From Gautieria morchelliformis (lineage: Eukaryota; Basidiomycota; Agaricomycetes; Gomphales; Gomphaceae), in NCBI GenBank assembly GCA_015179125.1, contig WHVA01000224.1, forward strand, positions 1-64,000: a DNA stretch of 64,000 bases. Direction: 5' to 3'. How positions within the stretch are numbered: the first letter of the stretch is position 1; each line of letters begins with the position of its first letter. The notes under the pieces were generated by a model, which worked only from the letters and a program-made list of their open reading frames with translations, was not told where the DNA came from and did no database searches. A program made the position numbers and the translations under genes. Below, in pieces: positions 10,519 to 20,804 of this stretch.

Positions 10519-11694
10519 TCACCCGCTGCGCGTCACAAAATCCGACGCATCTTCCGCTTCCGATGCGCCATGTTCCGCATTTTCGGAAACTCCTTCCGCA
10601 GTAGGCACTCCGCTTATGTCCGCAAGTGCGAGGAACTCTGGAAGGAGCTCGAGTTTCTCCTCTGTGGTCATAAGCCGGATGTCAAATGCTTGGGGGCACT
10701 CGCGGGCATAGTGGCCTGGTTGTTGACATCGGAAGCAGGTGATAGTTCCGCGGCCTTTTCCGCGCATGCGGTCAACATCCATCGGGGCAGGGCCACTCTT
10801 CGAGGGAGGAGGGCTATGGTTCCTAATAGGAGCGGGCGGAGAAAGCGTCGGAAATACTTTCCGCATGGGAATGAATGCGCTTCCGGATTTTGGCACAGGT
10901 GGAGTAGGACGAGTGGAACTGCGCGTCATATTCCGGCTCGTCTCCACGAAGGCCTCATTTGCTTCCCTGTTCCGGGACACCCTCTGTGCAGCTTGGTACC
11001 ACCCTTCCGGGTCATCAAAGTCCGGAGCTCCATCCCCAAACAGCGCAACTTGGTTCTGGAGTGTCGGATCGAGTCCTCGTCGGAATTTGATGATGATCGT
11101 CTTGTCGTCATCATACTCCGCAAGGTCGATGAGCTCCTGGAAGCGATCGATATAGTCATCGACCGGATCCTTGGCCTGGTACCAGCTGGTCCCCTCGAGC
11201 TTCGTAAGGGCTGTGAGCTGCTCATTTTTTGGGCAGAACTGGTCGGAAAATGTTTTCTCGAAGGCGTCCCAGTCTCGGAAGTAGTTCCCCTTGCCCTTTG
11301 CTTCATGTCGGATCACCTTGTTTGCAAAACGGGATGCGCGGTCCGACTTGAAAAAGGACAATGCCCAGTGAATCCGAGCCTGGTCGTTCGGAAAGAGGTC
11401 TCCGACAATTGCGAAGTAGATGCTGCATGTGTTGAAGAATGCGCGTCCCTTCTCCCGATCTCCGTCAAAGTCCGCCGGAGTTGCGGGTTTGACCTTTGCT
11501 AACTTCGCGGACTTTCTCTCCTCCGCTAGTTCCGCTTTTCCGAAATCCGGATCATCCAACATTTCATTTCCACCACCTTGTGGAATATCTAACTTAGCCA
11601 AAATCGCTTGTAAGGCTGTTTCAATCGCGTCGGTCTTCATCCGGTTCCGCGTCAATTCCTCCTCCATATTCCGAAGACGATCGTCCGGATCCAT
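10519..11694 (-). CDS. Gypsy-A gag polyprotein
   Basis: 391 aa, intact. The N-terminal helical part (MDPDDRLRNMEEELTRNRMK) is followed by a retrotransposon gag domain (about residues 85-215: FFNTCSIYFAIVGD, DQFCPKNEQLTALTKLEGTS, FRRGLDPTLQ). Then come a Pro/Ser linker and a CCHC zinc knuckle CFRCQQPGHYAREC near residue 330. It forms the particle shell and packages element RNA in the cytoplasm. The ATG lies about 190 nt downstream of the 5' LTR. The frame ends at TGA 10519-10521. Pol resumes in the same frame after a further TAG, so pol would need readthrough, reinitiation or a separate message. Confidence 0.94.
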   Translation of the reverse strand: MDPDDRLRNMEEELTRNRMKTDAIETALQAILAKLDIPQGGGNEMLDDPDFGKAELAEERKSAKLAKVKPATPADFDGDREKGRAFFNTCSIYFAIVGDLFPNDQARIHWALSFFKSDRASRFANKVIRHEAKGKGNYFRDWDAFEKTFSDQFCPKNEQLTALTKLEGTSWYQAKDPVDDYIDRFQELIDLAEYDDDKTIIIKFRRGLDPTLQNQVALFGDGAPDFDDPEGWYQAAQRVSRNREANEAFVETSRNMTRSSTRPTPPVPKSGSAFIPMRKVFPTLSPPAPIRNHSPPPSKSGPAPMDVDRMRGKGRGTITCFRCQQPGHYARECPQAFDIRLMTTEEKLELLPEFLALADISGVPTAEGVSENAEHGASEAEDASDFVTRSG

Positions 11695-11869
11695 GTCGGA
11701 AGGAGAAATGTGGGACGGGATTTCCGGGGTTGGGAGCTCGACGTAAGAAGAAGGGTTGTCGTACGCTGTGTGTGCGGAAGAGGTTGCGATCTCCGAGTCG
11801 CTATCTCCGATTCCGAACGCACCTATGGCGGCTGCGACACGCAGTACGACCGCCGGTCCTCTATGGGAG

Positions 11870-11880
11870 AGACTTTTCTG
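11870..11880 (-). promoter_or_regulatory. Putative self-priming primer-binding site of gypsy-A
   Basis: Just inside the 5' LTR the minus strand reads cagaaaagtct. Its last ten bases are the exact complement of agacttttct, the sequence at the predicted 5' end of the element RNA (minus strand from 12020, about 33 bp downstream of the TATAATA box at 12047-12053). No TGG-type tRNA primer site is present. This is the arrangement known for Tf1 of Schizosaccharomyces pombe, where the 5' end of the mRNA folds back as primer. The role here is inferred from position and complementarity. Confidence 0.7.
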
Positions 11881-11881
11881 C

Positions 11882-12360
11882 TATAAGGGCAACCCTGGCT
11901 AGTTGTGGAGATCACACTACCACACAACTGACAAGGGGAAATCCAAAGTATGTATAATGAACAGAGCATACAAGAGAAGGGGTTCTCACCTGACAAGGGG
12001 AAATCCAAAGAGAAAAGTCTAAGGACCCCCAATGTCAGCGAGCCCGTATTATACTACGCTGCGCAGCCAGGGACAACACTTGGCACCCGCCATCAACCCT
12101 GCATCCCCCTGACCCTTGATCGACCCTTGATGCTACCTATTATGCGAGTCGCTTGATTTCCGACACTGTTCCGGGGCGGAAGTCGGAAATTGGAGTGGAA
12201 CTGGCAAGGCGAACGGAACTGGTGGAAGTTCTCCCAGAAGCGGAATCGTTCCCGAAAGCGGAGGCGGAGATGGGATCGGAACCGGAAGCGGAGTCGGAAA
12301 TGGAGTCGGAACTGGGTGTGGTGTCGGAACTGGAAATGGAAAACAGGGTGTCCCCTGACA
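11882..12360 (-). repeat. 5' LTR (and promoter) of gypsy-A copy 2
   Basis: Appears identical to 6466-6944. On the minus strand it contains gtagtataatacggg, a TATA box (TATAATA at 12053-12047), followed about 33 bp later by the likely start site agactttt at 12020. The U3 part is dominated by degenerate GGAAxCGGA repeats. Confidence 0.95.
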
Positions 12361-14690
12361 GGGGCCAGGACCGGCTGGGCGGCCTTGGTGGTGTTCCCTG
12401 CAGGCGGCCCAACCACCAGGTCGTCGTCCTCAGGGACGGGATGAATGGCGTTGTCAATATCATCGAAGATGACGTTGCGGGAGGTCTGGATGTGGCGCGT
12501 GTGGACATTGTAGAAACGCCAAGCCTTAGCATTAGGTGCGATGCCGGTAAAAATGTGTTGCTCGGATTTGGGCTCTAATTTAGTACGACGCTGGTCCGGA
12601 ACTTGGACCCAGCACTTTTTACCGAATTCTTCCAACCTCCCGATGTCAGGTTTCTTGCCAAAAAAGGCCTCGAATGGCGTCATGTCTGCGCCAAGGGCTC
12701 GAGTGGGCGTCCTGTTCTTGATATAACAGGCGTAGGCGACGGCTTCGGGCCATAAGATCTTGGGCGCTTGTTTCGCAAAGATCATGGTGCGAGCATGTTC
12801 GAGCAAGGTGCGATTCAGGCGTTCGGCAATGCCATTCTGGGCTGGTGAGTAAGGGGCGGTAGATTCCATTATGATCCCTTTCTGGGCGCAGAAATCTCTG
12901 AATGGACCGTTAATATATTCACCGCCTCCATCGCTGCGCAGGCGCTTAAGCTGGAGCCCAGTCTGTGTTTCAACCAGGGCGGCGTATTCCTTGAAACGAT
13001 CAAGGACGCCGTCCTTAGTGTGGCTGAAATAGATGGTGGAGTACCTGCATTTGGCATCGGTAAATGAATAAAAATACCGTTCCCACGCCGGGCCCTCTGT
13101 ATTCGCCGGTCCCCAAACGTCGGAGACGGTCAGATCGCCTACCAATGTAGCAGCGTCTTCCGACCGTTTGGGGAACGGTTCCACGTGATGCTTGCCCTGA
13201 ATGCAAGCAACACATTGTGTCACCGGCGCGGCCGTGTCTACATCCATCCCGGTGACAAGATCGCGCGCTTTCATCAATTTGATCGCGCCGATGTTGACAT
13301 GCCCGAGGATGTGATGCCAGGAGTCCCAGGACTTCAGCTTAGCCACAGCTGCAAAATCCGTCTGAATGGCAGGGCGGATCCGGGCACGCATGAGGTACAC
13401 GCGCCCTACCTTGCGCCCCTCGGCGAAGACCGTCCCTGACTGGGAGCGGAATTTCACGCCGTTGTTGGTGAACAGAGCTACATGCTCCATGTCCGTGAGC
13501 CTCCTGACGCTGAGAATGTTGTTTGGTGCGTCGGGAGCTTGCTTCACGTCCGTTAGTCGCACCGTAAACGTGCGATCGCCGGCCTTGAATTCCATTTGGA
13601 CAATCCCGTGGCCTAAAGTCTTCAAGGGGCTCCCGGGAGCAATGCCCTCAATCTCTGATGGGTCAGAACTGAACTCAATAAAATCCCCCCTGTTTCGGGC
13701 GATATGTGTCATCAATCCCATGTCCACTAGCCATTCTGATGCAGAGATGGTGGCGCGACACGATAGATCTCCAGCAATGGATGACTGGTCGCCCGGCTCA
13801 GGGTCCGTGGACTCTATGGCGGCGAACGCAAAGTCGTCAGCAGCGGTTTTGCTTTCGGTAGCTTGTTTAGTAGAGTCTGCATTTGAGTTCTTAGCTGAAT
13901 CTTTCCACCACTTCGGCGCTTGCCCCTCTTTGCCGCCACCCTTGGCCCAGCAGTCTTTGACCCAATGCCCCTTTTTGCCACAATTATTACACTTCCCTTT
14001 TGTGGCACCGCCATCATTACGTCCATTTCGCCCCTTTCCGCGCTTGTCCTGCACCCTCAAGGCCGTCTCCGTGCCGTGAGTGGAGCGCCGAGTTCGATCC
14101 TCTTCGAGGACGCGGGCTATGAGTACGTCAGAGGAGAGCGTGGGAAGAGCGGCATTGATCGCTGTAAGGAATGTGGACCAGAGCCGGGGAGTGAGGTGAG
14201 CAGCGCGTTGCAGAAGTCGGGATCGCTGACTAGATCACCGAGTCTGTGCAGCTGCTGTTGGAGGCTGTGCAGCTTTCATATATGTTCTTCCATGTTGCCG
14301 CCTTCGGCTATGAAAGTGCGGAAGAAATCCCAACGTACATTTATTATACCCAACGGCCCTCTTGCTTCAAAGATCGTAAGCAGGGCTAGCCACACCTCAC
14401 GTGCCGTCGTGGCACCGTATGTATAGACTAGGTAATCATCACTGATACGCAAGCTGATTGCCGCGAAAGCCTGTTGATCTCTTTTCATCCAATCTGCGAT
14501 CGCTTGTTTCTCCCGGGCCGTTACGTTTTTGTCGTCGGCCGGCACTGGTTTCGTCGCCTGACCCGATGCATGTTCCCATAGATCTTGCTCAAGCAAGATC
14601 CATCGCATCTTCTCCTTCCACGTGGGATAATTGTCCCCGGTGAGTGGTTCGATCCGCTATAGGGAGCTCGGCTGTGTGAGGGCAGACATG
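12361..14690 (-). pseudogene. Copia-1 gag, protease and integrase half
   Basis: Gag starts near 14690 (MSALTQPSSL), has a TAG ten codons in, a TGA at 14276-14278 and a frameshift near 14200. It then runs open to the gypsy insertion. Visible in order: Ty1-type gag (DNYPTWKEKMRWILLEQDLW), CCHC knuckle (CNNCGKKGHWVKDC), protease region with VDMGLMTHIA where D-S/T-G is expected, GAG-pre-integrase (WHHILGHVNIGAIK), integrase core (SDVWGPA, LRSDGGGEYI, NGIAERLNRTL: D, D and E all present). The frame is continuous with the RT half at 6465. The DMG protease motif and gag stops suggest the copy was already inactive. Confidence 0.92.
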
Positions 14691-14755
14691 ACGGCGATTG
14701 TTACAGGAAGTTTTTTTTTTTTTTTACTTTACTTTGGATTATGGTTTAGAGCACG

Positions 14756-14767
14756 GGGCCCATAACC
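14756..14767 (-). promoter_or_regulatory. Copia-1 primer-binding site matching initiator tRNA-Met anticodon loop
   Basis: Directly inside the 5' LTR the minus strand reads GGTTATGGGCCC. It is complementary to GGGCCCAUAACC, the anticodon stem-loop of eukaryotic initiator tRNA-Met, not to a tRNA 3' end. Drosophila copia uses exactly this internal site through a cleaved half-tRNA. The same 12 bases occur at the same place in copia-2 (48049-48060). Confidence 0.82.
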
Positions 14768-14936
14768 TGTAGAGAGTAGATGATGGTTGTGGGTAAAGAA
14801 GATGATATTCGACCAGCGAGTCTCAGAAAAATATACAGCGCCTGTAACTACTGTAACTAAGGGATTCGGTAGGAGATGGAAATGGGAACCACGAGTGGCC
14901 ACAGGATGACTAACAGTTGAGCGATGGTATTCAATA
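14768..14936 (-). repeat. 5' LTR of copia-1 (169 bp)
   Basis: Matches 4536-4704 with one visible base difference and is followed by the right copy of the GTGTG target duplication. Confidence 0.93.
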
Positions 14937-16312
14937 GTGTGTGGGACGGAGTGGGGGCCACGAGGTAGTGACTAGTGTCACGTGACAGTATGAATATGGG
15001 AACATCACATAATACTTACGTCTGGCGCCAGTTCGTCGGGTAAGTTTGATGTTCTTGTTTTGTTCGGGTTTTCTTGACTTTTAGGGATGGTCGACTGGTC
15101 ACTCATGCCACTAAGCATATAAGTATGACACGTACACGTTTGCCAGTCTCTTTTCATGTAATCCCTCATCTAAGCATAACACACTAATGCCGATATTGTT
15201 ATCAGGTCTAAGAGTACCACGTTTACTATAACTCCAATCTGTGTCTCAAATCGGTGTATGCCTATTGCTCCAGACAAACTAACCCTTTTCTCGGCTAACT
15301 GGGCCCTTTACACTGTACCCTGCCTTCGGCGGCAGAGTTCTACCAATTGGCAATATTTTTGTAATACTAAGGTGGGTGTAATTCTTTAATTGAATGATTA
15401 TCTACTTTGACAGCTTTGTCCGACTGGAGCGGCATTTCCACGAGTCTACACAGCTGAGGCAGAACACGCCCGCCGCTAGTGTGCCTCATGCATTGTGAGA
15501 TTGGGAAGAAGTAGGTTCACATTTCACGACTCACGCTTCTCTGTCCTGTATAGACCCTATCTTACGCTTTTTTACCAACGGCATATGACAGAAGAATGTT
15601 GCTGAAATTTCATATAGTCATCGTGTATTAATTCTTCTCAGCTGTTGTGATGAGGATGCGCAAACTAATATTCTTACTTTCAGTTTCTTGTACTCACGCT
15701 GTTTAATATTTCAGGATTCGGACAATCATTGCATCCATCCCAGCTCCCCGACATCCCTGGAGGGCTCGCTCACACGGCACACGGGGCATCGGGATAATAG
15801 TATGTCCAACTGGCATTTGCGCCTAGCAGGCATTTGTACTTCCTCGAGCTGAGCTTCTCTACATGTGGTATGCTCTGGTATCTGCGGTCCGTTAACGTGA
15901 TGTGTGATAACGGACATGCCGATGCAGCATGGTACAGCCTCCTACGAGATTGAGCCAATGTATTATCTAACTCCATGTCGAGATTTGGATTGCCACAGAC
16001 CCTTCCATCGTTCTCTTCCCTAGTGGTTTCTCTTTGCTCGATTAGGCATTCATATCACACACTTGAAGAACACAAAGATTTGGTGTCAGCTACATAATGC
16101 TCCGTACTATGTAACATACTTATTTTAATTAATAGCTGCTTAAGATCATGATATGAGCCATTGTAGTGAAAATGATCTCAGAAGTGGTAGCACGATAGGA
16201 ATGCACACTGGCTGCAATTGGATCAGCGGTTGGAGCTTTGACACGTGTAGAGAGCGGAGCAGTCACTGCGTTTAGGCCCGGATATTTGGGCCGCGACGTG
16301 TGTCTAGATAAC
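14937..16312 (-). repeat. 5' flank of kinase unit A, shared with units B and C
   Basis: Near-identical, apart from indels, to 42215-43500 and 52525-53690. It would sit directly upstream of kinase A without copia-1. It contains CACGTG boxes near 14980 and a long AT-rich stretch. A short minus-strand frame at 15726-15917 ends with a CPVCR motif reminiscent of a RING finger tail. Another conserved minus frame (SRHTSRPxYPGLNAVTAPLS) covers about 16140-16310. I cannot assemble a gene from these, and their conservation may simply reflect recent duplication. Confidence 0.8.
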
Positions 16313-16431
16313 AAGCAGAAAGGCCCGGCCGTTCGCAACTCGTCCATGGACGACGCCCATGGACCCACTAACCCTAAAATATTTTACATCACGTGATATT
16401 ACCACCATGTCAACCCACAATGAACAAGGAC
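16313..16431. repeat. Partial copy of the long-TIR element and flank, inverted relative to 2551-2690
   Basis: Reads cagaaaggcccggccgttcg and onward as the reverse complement of 2684 back to 2551, including the TTTTACATCACGTGAT stretch. Only one TIR arm is present, so this is a truncated copy or a recombination breakpoint. Confidence 0.75.
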
Positions 16432-17836
16432 ATCAGGGAAACTGCGCAGATTTCACAAAAGATTATAATGATATTATAATATATGAAATTGTAATAAGTG
16501 CTAAAATGTCATCCCAGAGCATTATACCACCGGAATACCCAAAGGTAGTGTGGCGGCCATGGGGTAGCATGATGATAGCACGTGTCCATAGTATAACCAT
16601 CGGGACCCATGGGCTGCGACAATGGTCTGTGCCTACCATGGTTATCACCAGTGGTACTTAATAACCAAGAAATGACCAGACAGGCAATGGAAGATATATT
16701 GATAAAGTAAGTAGTGGCCCTTACAATACATTATAAACAAATGGGCCCTCCCGGTCTCCGAGGCTTCCAATTGCACCAGCATCTGCTCATACAGTGTCAC
16801 TTTTCGGTTCAACATCTTCATGTGCATTGGGAAATATTTTTCTAATGAAGCGTCAGCGAATGCCCAACACGCGCAACGGTTCATGTACCCTTTCCACCAT
16901 CTCAACAAGGCTTCGGGTCACTGGACCACGCGCTCATGGCTTAACAGGTCCAGTGGCAGCATGCGATTCTTGACCCCATATGAGTTCACTCATATGGGGA
17001 GGAGAATCACATGCTACCACTGCAACTTGAAGTTGCGGAGGTAGCGGTAGTAGGCGAGTGCAAACTGGCCCTCCTCTGATGAGGATGGCACCTAGATGAA
17101 CTTTGCTTTGAGCGAGCTTGATGGGGAGGGCATGGTGGGTCGCAATGAGGGTGTTTGGGTATAGAGAAAGAGACATGTCCCATGTCCGATGCAGTATCTT
17201 ATAGATCCTGTGAGGCGTCACGTGATACAGTAGTTTGAACTTGTGCCAGTCATGGCCGGAGATGGCCAGAGACATTTCCAAGCTGGTTTCTCATCTCGAG
17301 GAGGACTGAACAAATATAGTCTGTATTTGTTCAATAGGCACATTCTGCAACACACTGGTGTGAGGAGCAAGTATATGAGGACTAGCCGGATTGAAGATCG
17401 TCGACATACTGGAGTAGCACATAGTCACTGCCCGGTGCCTCGGCGGTGGGCTGCATCGCCGAGCCAGTGGGTCGACACTGCTAGTAGAACACTTGAAGGC
17501 CCTGGCGATGTAATGGTCGGGGGTTGTGTGGTGGGGCAGCCATGCAGAAATGGCAAGCGCTAGCAAGTGAGGACTCAAGATGTTTGGAAGTCAGGTGTGC
17601 CCCGGAATGGCAAGAGTGATAATACATGAGCATACTGAGGCCAGGAATATACACCTTTATCACAAGACATAAAGATGTCATGCGGCTTGCCATGACCTAC
17701 CGCTCTGAGACTAGCATGCAATCTATTGGCATTGATCACCATAGTGTGTCTTCCTGGGTCCGGTGTAGCCATTGTCACAAGTGGTGATGATGTCACACCA
17801 GCGCCGCGCGGTTTTCCTGATGGACGCGTCCACAAT
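16432..17836. other. Unassigned 1.4 kb
   Basis: No complete gene is visible. A minus-strand frame at 16645-16908 (YMNRCACWAFADASLEKYFP) looks weakly coding and could be a transposase remnant, but has no motif I can name. The rest is AT-rich near 16440-16520 and mixed elsewhere. Confidence 0.4.
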
Positions 17837-18519
17837 ATATCTAAATTTAATTACTACTCTAAAAACAATTCTTTTTCCTTGTCTCCTCACGCTGAGTTGC
17901 ATGCAAGTCAACAACAGTGTGGTTCCATTTACTCTTCAACACGACACTCGGCAGCTACCTTCATCTCATCCCCTGATCCGGCTTCTGCAACCGCCAGCAC
18001 GCTCCTCGAGACAGGAGGTAGAGTGAGCGCATGCCCACGGTGCACATCGATGAGTGGCAGTCTGCCTGCGGAACGGGGGCTCGGCGTCTCCTTCTTCCTG
18101 CCAGCCGCACTCGCCGGGAATTCAACAAGCTCGCCGACGGCGCGCCCAGCCAGCAGGGGCTCAAGGACGCGCCTAAAGAGGACTCGGACAAGAAGCACAA
18201 GGGGAAAAAAGCTCTCTTCGAACAAGGCACCTCTATTTCTGCCTGCCTTCACTCGGGGATCTCACGTATTAGATTAGACCTTCGTCGTCGTCTGCCGGCC
18301 CCACAAAGTCGAACCACCCGCTCAATCTCCAGCTCCAGCTCGTCCCCGCCCACGCATCGCGCGACCGCCCGGGCACAGGCACCGCCTCCTCGTTGACAGC
18401 GACGTTTGGCAATCCACAATCCTCCGTAGATCTAGGGCAAGACCATGATGCCCCCCACCTCAGACTCCAACCATGCCCTCCACCCGCTCTGACAACTCCG
18501 CCTTCTACGCATCCGGCAC
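17837..18519. repeat. Inverted partner of 1728-2550, first part
   Basis: Plus-strand sequence that is the reverse complement of about 1880-2545, with a few substitutions. The element family C LTR interrupts it at 18520; its TSD GGCAC is 18515-18519. Contains the same unassigned coding-like stretches (IDEWQSACGTGARR, EDSDKKHKGKK). Confidence 0.75.
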
Positions 18520-19991
18520 TGTTTTGGAACCCTTCAAGACTTTGGTGTTATTGCTAACACTTCAATCTATCAGAACGTGTCGTTTACGAGACTCAAAGAA
18601 TATTGAACAATGCTGCAGCACAACTCCGGAAATAATTTAATATTTGTACCTTTGTTGCAATCCGCGTAAAAACTAGTCCAAGTTAATATGGATGGAAGGC
18701 AATGCATTTCTTAGCAGCACTGAACAATAAACTAAAGACTGTAGGTTCAAGGACACTATCGGGGTCCAAGCGTATTCCAAAATATAAAGGAATGTACTTA
18801 GCAGGCGAGTTTATAAATGGACTGCCCTGATAATCTACCAGCGCACGGCAATAAAACGAGAGGCAAAGAATAGAATCTAAGCGGCTTTTACAAGTAACAG
18901 GAATTGACTTGTGAAAGATATTAACCAGGAAAATCAACTGATCAACTCTCTCGGGTATTGGAGTGCGAATGGCAAGACTATCAATTGACAGACTCACTCT
19001 GTAGAATTACACCTGGAGGATTAGTCTAGGTGGCTAAGCAGAAAAGTATCTACTTAACAAGGAATTAGACACTAAAGTAAGTGAATAACCCTAGCTGGGA
19101 TTAGCAGCTTAGTAAGATGCAAGTCACACGAGTCACGTGTAGGATAGAAGCAGTAGATTGCTAGATTGGATGATTCTAGGGGGTCAGAATGGCCTCCTTT
19201 TATATTGTAAATTACACAGGATTATGTAAAATGGGGAGCTTCTATCTATTAGGCGAGTGATGTCATAAGTAAATATTTGCGCAGCTAAAACACACCCTTG
19301 TAACTATTGTGGTGTGTTTGTGCAAGGAAATTAAGAATAGGTAGCCAATCACCTTCCCTGATTTGCACTGCCTGGCATAGCCTTACACAGCCCTGCATAG
19401 CCTTGCATAGCCCTGCATAGCCCTGCACAGCCCTATGATGTCAAGGGTCCTATTTCAGGGGTTGTAGCACTAAGCTTGGAGGCTCAGCATCCAGTAAGAT
19501 TGCTTGATTATGCACCCTAGTTTTGGCTCTGCATATCATTGGGCAGTCTTGCACACAGCCTTACACAGCCATGGTTGCTATGAAGCAAGTCATGTGTCTG
19601 CTGGGTTTGAACTATATTTAAGTGTACAGGCTTGTGTAAGCTGCACCGGATATTCCCAATCTCACCAGCTGAGATTGAAAGAGCCAAAGTGTCGGAGTTG
19701 TGAATAAGCGCGTTCGAGGATCGCTCCGGTCGGAGTTTGAAATTGAGCGCTGATGACAAAGTTATGGACTCTCATGGGTTCATAACCTTTGTCAAGCAAA
19801 ATAAGGCAGTTTTGAGCCAAGGAGGTCAAAAGAATTGACGAGAAAATGCCAGAAAATTCAAGGAATATTCTAAAGCCAGTTCCCCATCAAAGCTGCGTGT
19901 ATTGGCTGAGGTTAAGATGGGAAAAAGGTTTTTTACAGACTCTTTAATGCTTTTTTCGAGGTTTTTAGACTAGAAAGATGGTTCCTACACA
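18520..19991 (-). repeat. Solo LTR, family C (1472 bp)
   Basis: Ends TGTTTTGG...CTACACA on the plus strand, with 5-bp target duplication GGCAC at 18515-18519 and 19992-19996. It is the same family, in opposite orientation, as 27279-28731. There is no internal coding region, so it is the product of LTR-LTR recombination. It contains a tandem array of a ~10-bp unit (ccctgcatag and variants) at about 19362-19432. Confidence 0.92.
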
Positions 19992-20165
19992 GGCACTGTC
20001 ACGTCCTTCGCATGCAATGCCTCTGCCGCCTCCGCCAGTTGCATGGTCATCCCAACACTATCGTCGATGCCGACACCAATGCGTGCATCACCCGCTTCCA
20101 CAAATGCAGGCTCGCGATCGTGGACCTCGCGCTGCTCGAGAACGCGGAGGTGTGGTTCAACAAGG
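19992..20165. repeat. Inverted partner of 1728-2550, second part
   Basis: Continues the segment interrupted by the solo LTR and is the reverse complement of about 1728-1895. Beyond 20165 it reads into sequence with no counterpart near position 1728, because gypsy-A copy 1 sits there. The GC-rich run gcgcgcgcgc near 20180 marks a junction with the KDZ-type fragment. Confidence 0.7.
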
Positions 20166-20239
20166 ACGGCACGCCGGGCGCGCGCGCACGCATCAGGTAG
20201 CATGAGACTGGAGTTCTTTCCTATAAAAGCATCACTCAC

Positions 20240-20589
20240 TTCTGCAGAGAAAGGAGGAGTTATAGCCCGGCAGTGCTCCATAGTCTTTAGTGAGGACTGT
20301 AGCTGCAAACTTGATTGGCTCACGAAGTTCTTGGAGCTTCATGTCTACACCGGCCCTTGTTCGGCTAGTGCAGGCCGTATTAATGCAGGTCCGATGAGGA
20401 GGGTAGAATTCATAAAATGCTGTGAGCCAAAAGCTTCAATGATTATTTAGTACAGGGAAATGTTGAGAGAAACTCACCAACACCGTAAGTTGGACCGTAT
20501 CTCAAGAATAGCAGAAGCAGTGCCGCTTGCTTCATCCTCAACCATAGGCGATTGTCAGCCTGTTCAATCCATCCGATCCCCTTGAAAAC
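20240..20589 (-). pseudogene. KDZ-transposon-associated cysteine-cluster gene, 3' fragment
   Basis: Two exon pieces on the minus strand: 20478-20589 (WIEQADNRLWLRMKQAALL) and 20240-20419 (HRTCINTACTSRTRAG, then LREPIKFAATVLTKDYGALP), joined over a GT-AG intron at 20420-20477. The pattern HRTC...C...ALPGY...LC resembles the CxC-type cysteine clusters fused to or near KDZ (Kyakuja-Dileera-Zisupton) transposases of basidiomycetes. The exon continues at 31058-31290 across element B1. Downstream sequence is lost near 20200. The family call rests on pattern recognition only. Confidence 0.6.
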
Positions 20590-20804
20590 TGTAAATAACC
20601 TGTGAATCTACATGTACAATAGCTATTACATAATCCCAATGGGCCCCTTAGGGACCCACTGTATAGTTTATGCGTGGGAACCGGCCAGCGGTCCCCATCG
20701 CATCTTACTCTTACCTGTCACTACGTAGCATTCAGAATACCACTCATTGGTCAAGTTCTGTAGTGCCCTTGTGATACAAGGTTCTAAGATCGACATCCTT
20801 TACA
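20590..20804 (+). repeat. 5' LTR of gypsy-B1 (215 bp)
   Basis: TGTAAATAACC...CCTTTACA. The same family is at 30843-31057 and 61284-61495. Contains a TATAG box near 20661. I see no standard tRNA primer site next to it (interior starts ccttttgaactatcc). Confidence 0.95.

Larger units (their letters stand above)
6466..12360 (-). mobile_element. Gypsy-A copy 2, full-length chromovirus nested in copia-1
   Basis: Two 479-bp LTRs (6466-6944, 11882-12360) in which I find no difference by eye, and TSD GGGGC at 6461-6465 and 12361-12365. Order on the minus strand: 5' LTR, primer site, gag (11694-10519), pol (10464-6724: protease, RT, RNase H, integrase, chromodomain), purine tract, 3' LTR. The LTR identity means a very recent insertion. 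However, an in-frame deletion removed 111 codons of integrase including the catalytic Glu, so this copy cannot supply its own active integrase. Confidence 0.97.
4536..14936 (-). mobile_element. Copia-1, Ty1/copia LTR retrotransposon with a nested gypsy element
   Basis: Bounded by 169-bp LTRs (4536-4704, 14768-14936) and a 5-bp target duplication GTGTG (4531-4535, 14937-14941). The related empty sites next to kinases B and C (near 42215 and 52525) support the boundary. Gene order on the minus strand is gag, protease, integrase, RT, RNase H, which is the copia order. Without the nested gypsy insertion and its duplicated GGGGC, the element is about 4.5 kb. One LTR difference is visible (ctaacgg versus ctaacag), so the insertion is fairly young. 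The pol frame is continuous across the gypsy insertion point, but gag carries stops and a frameshift. Confidence 0.96.
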
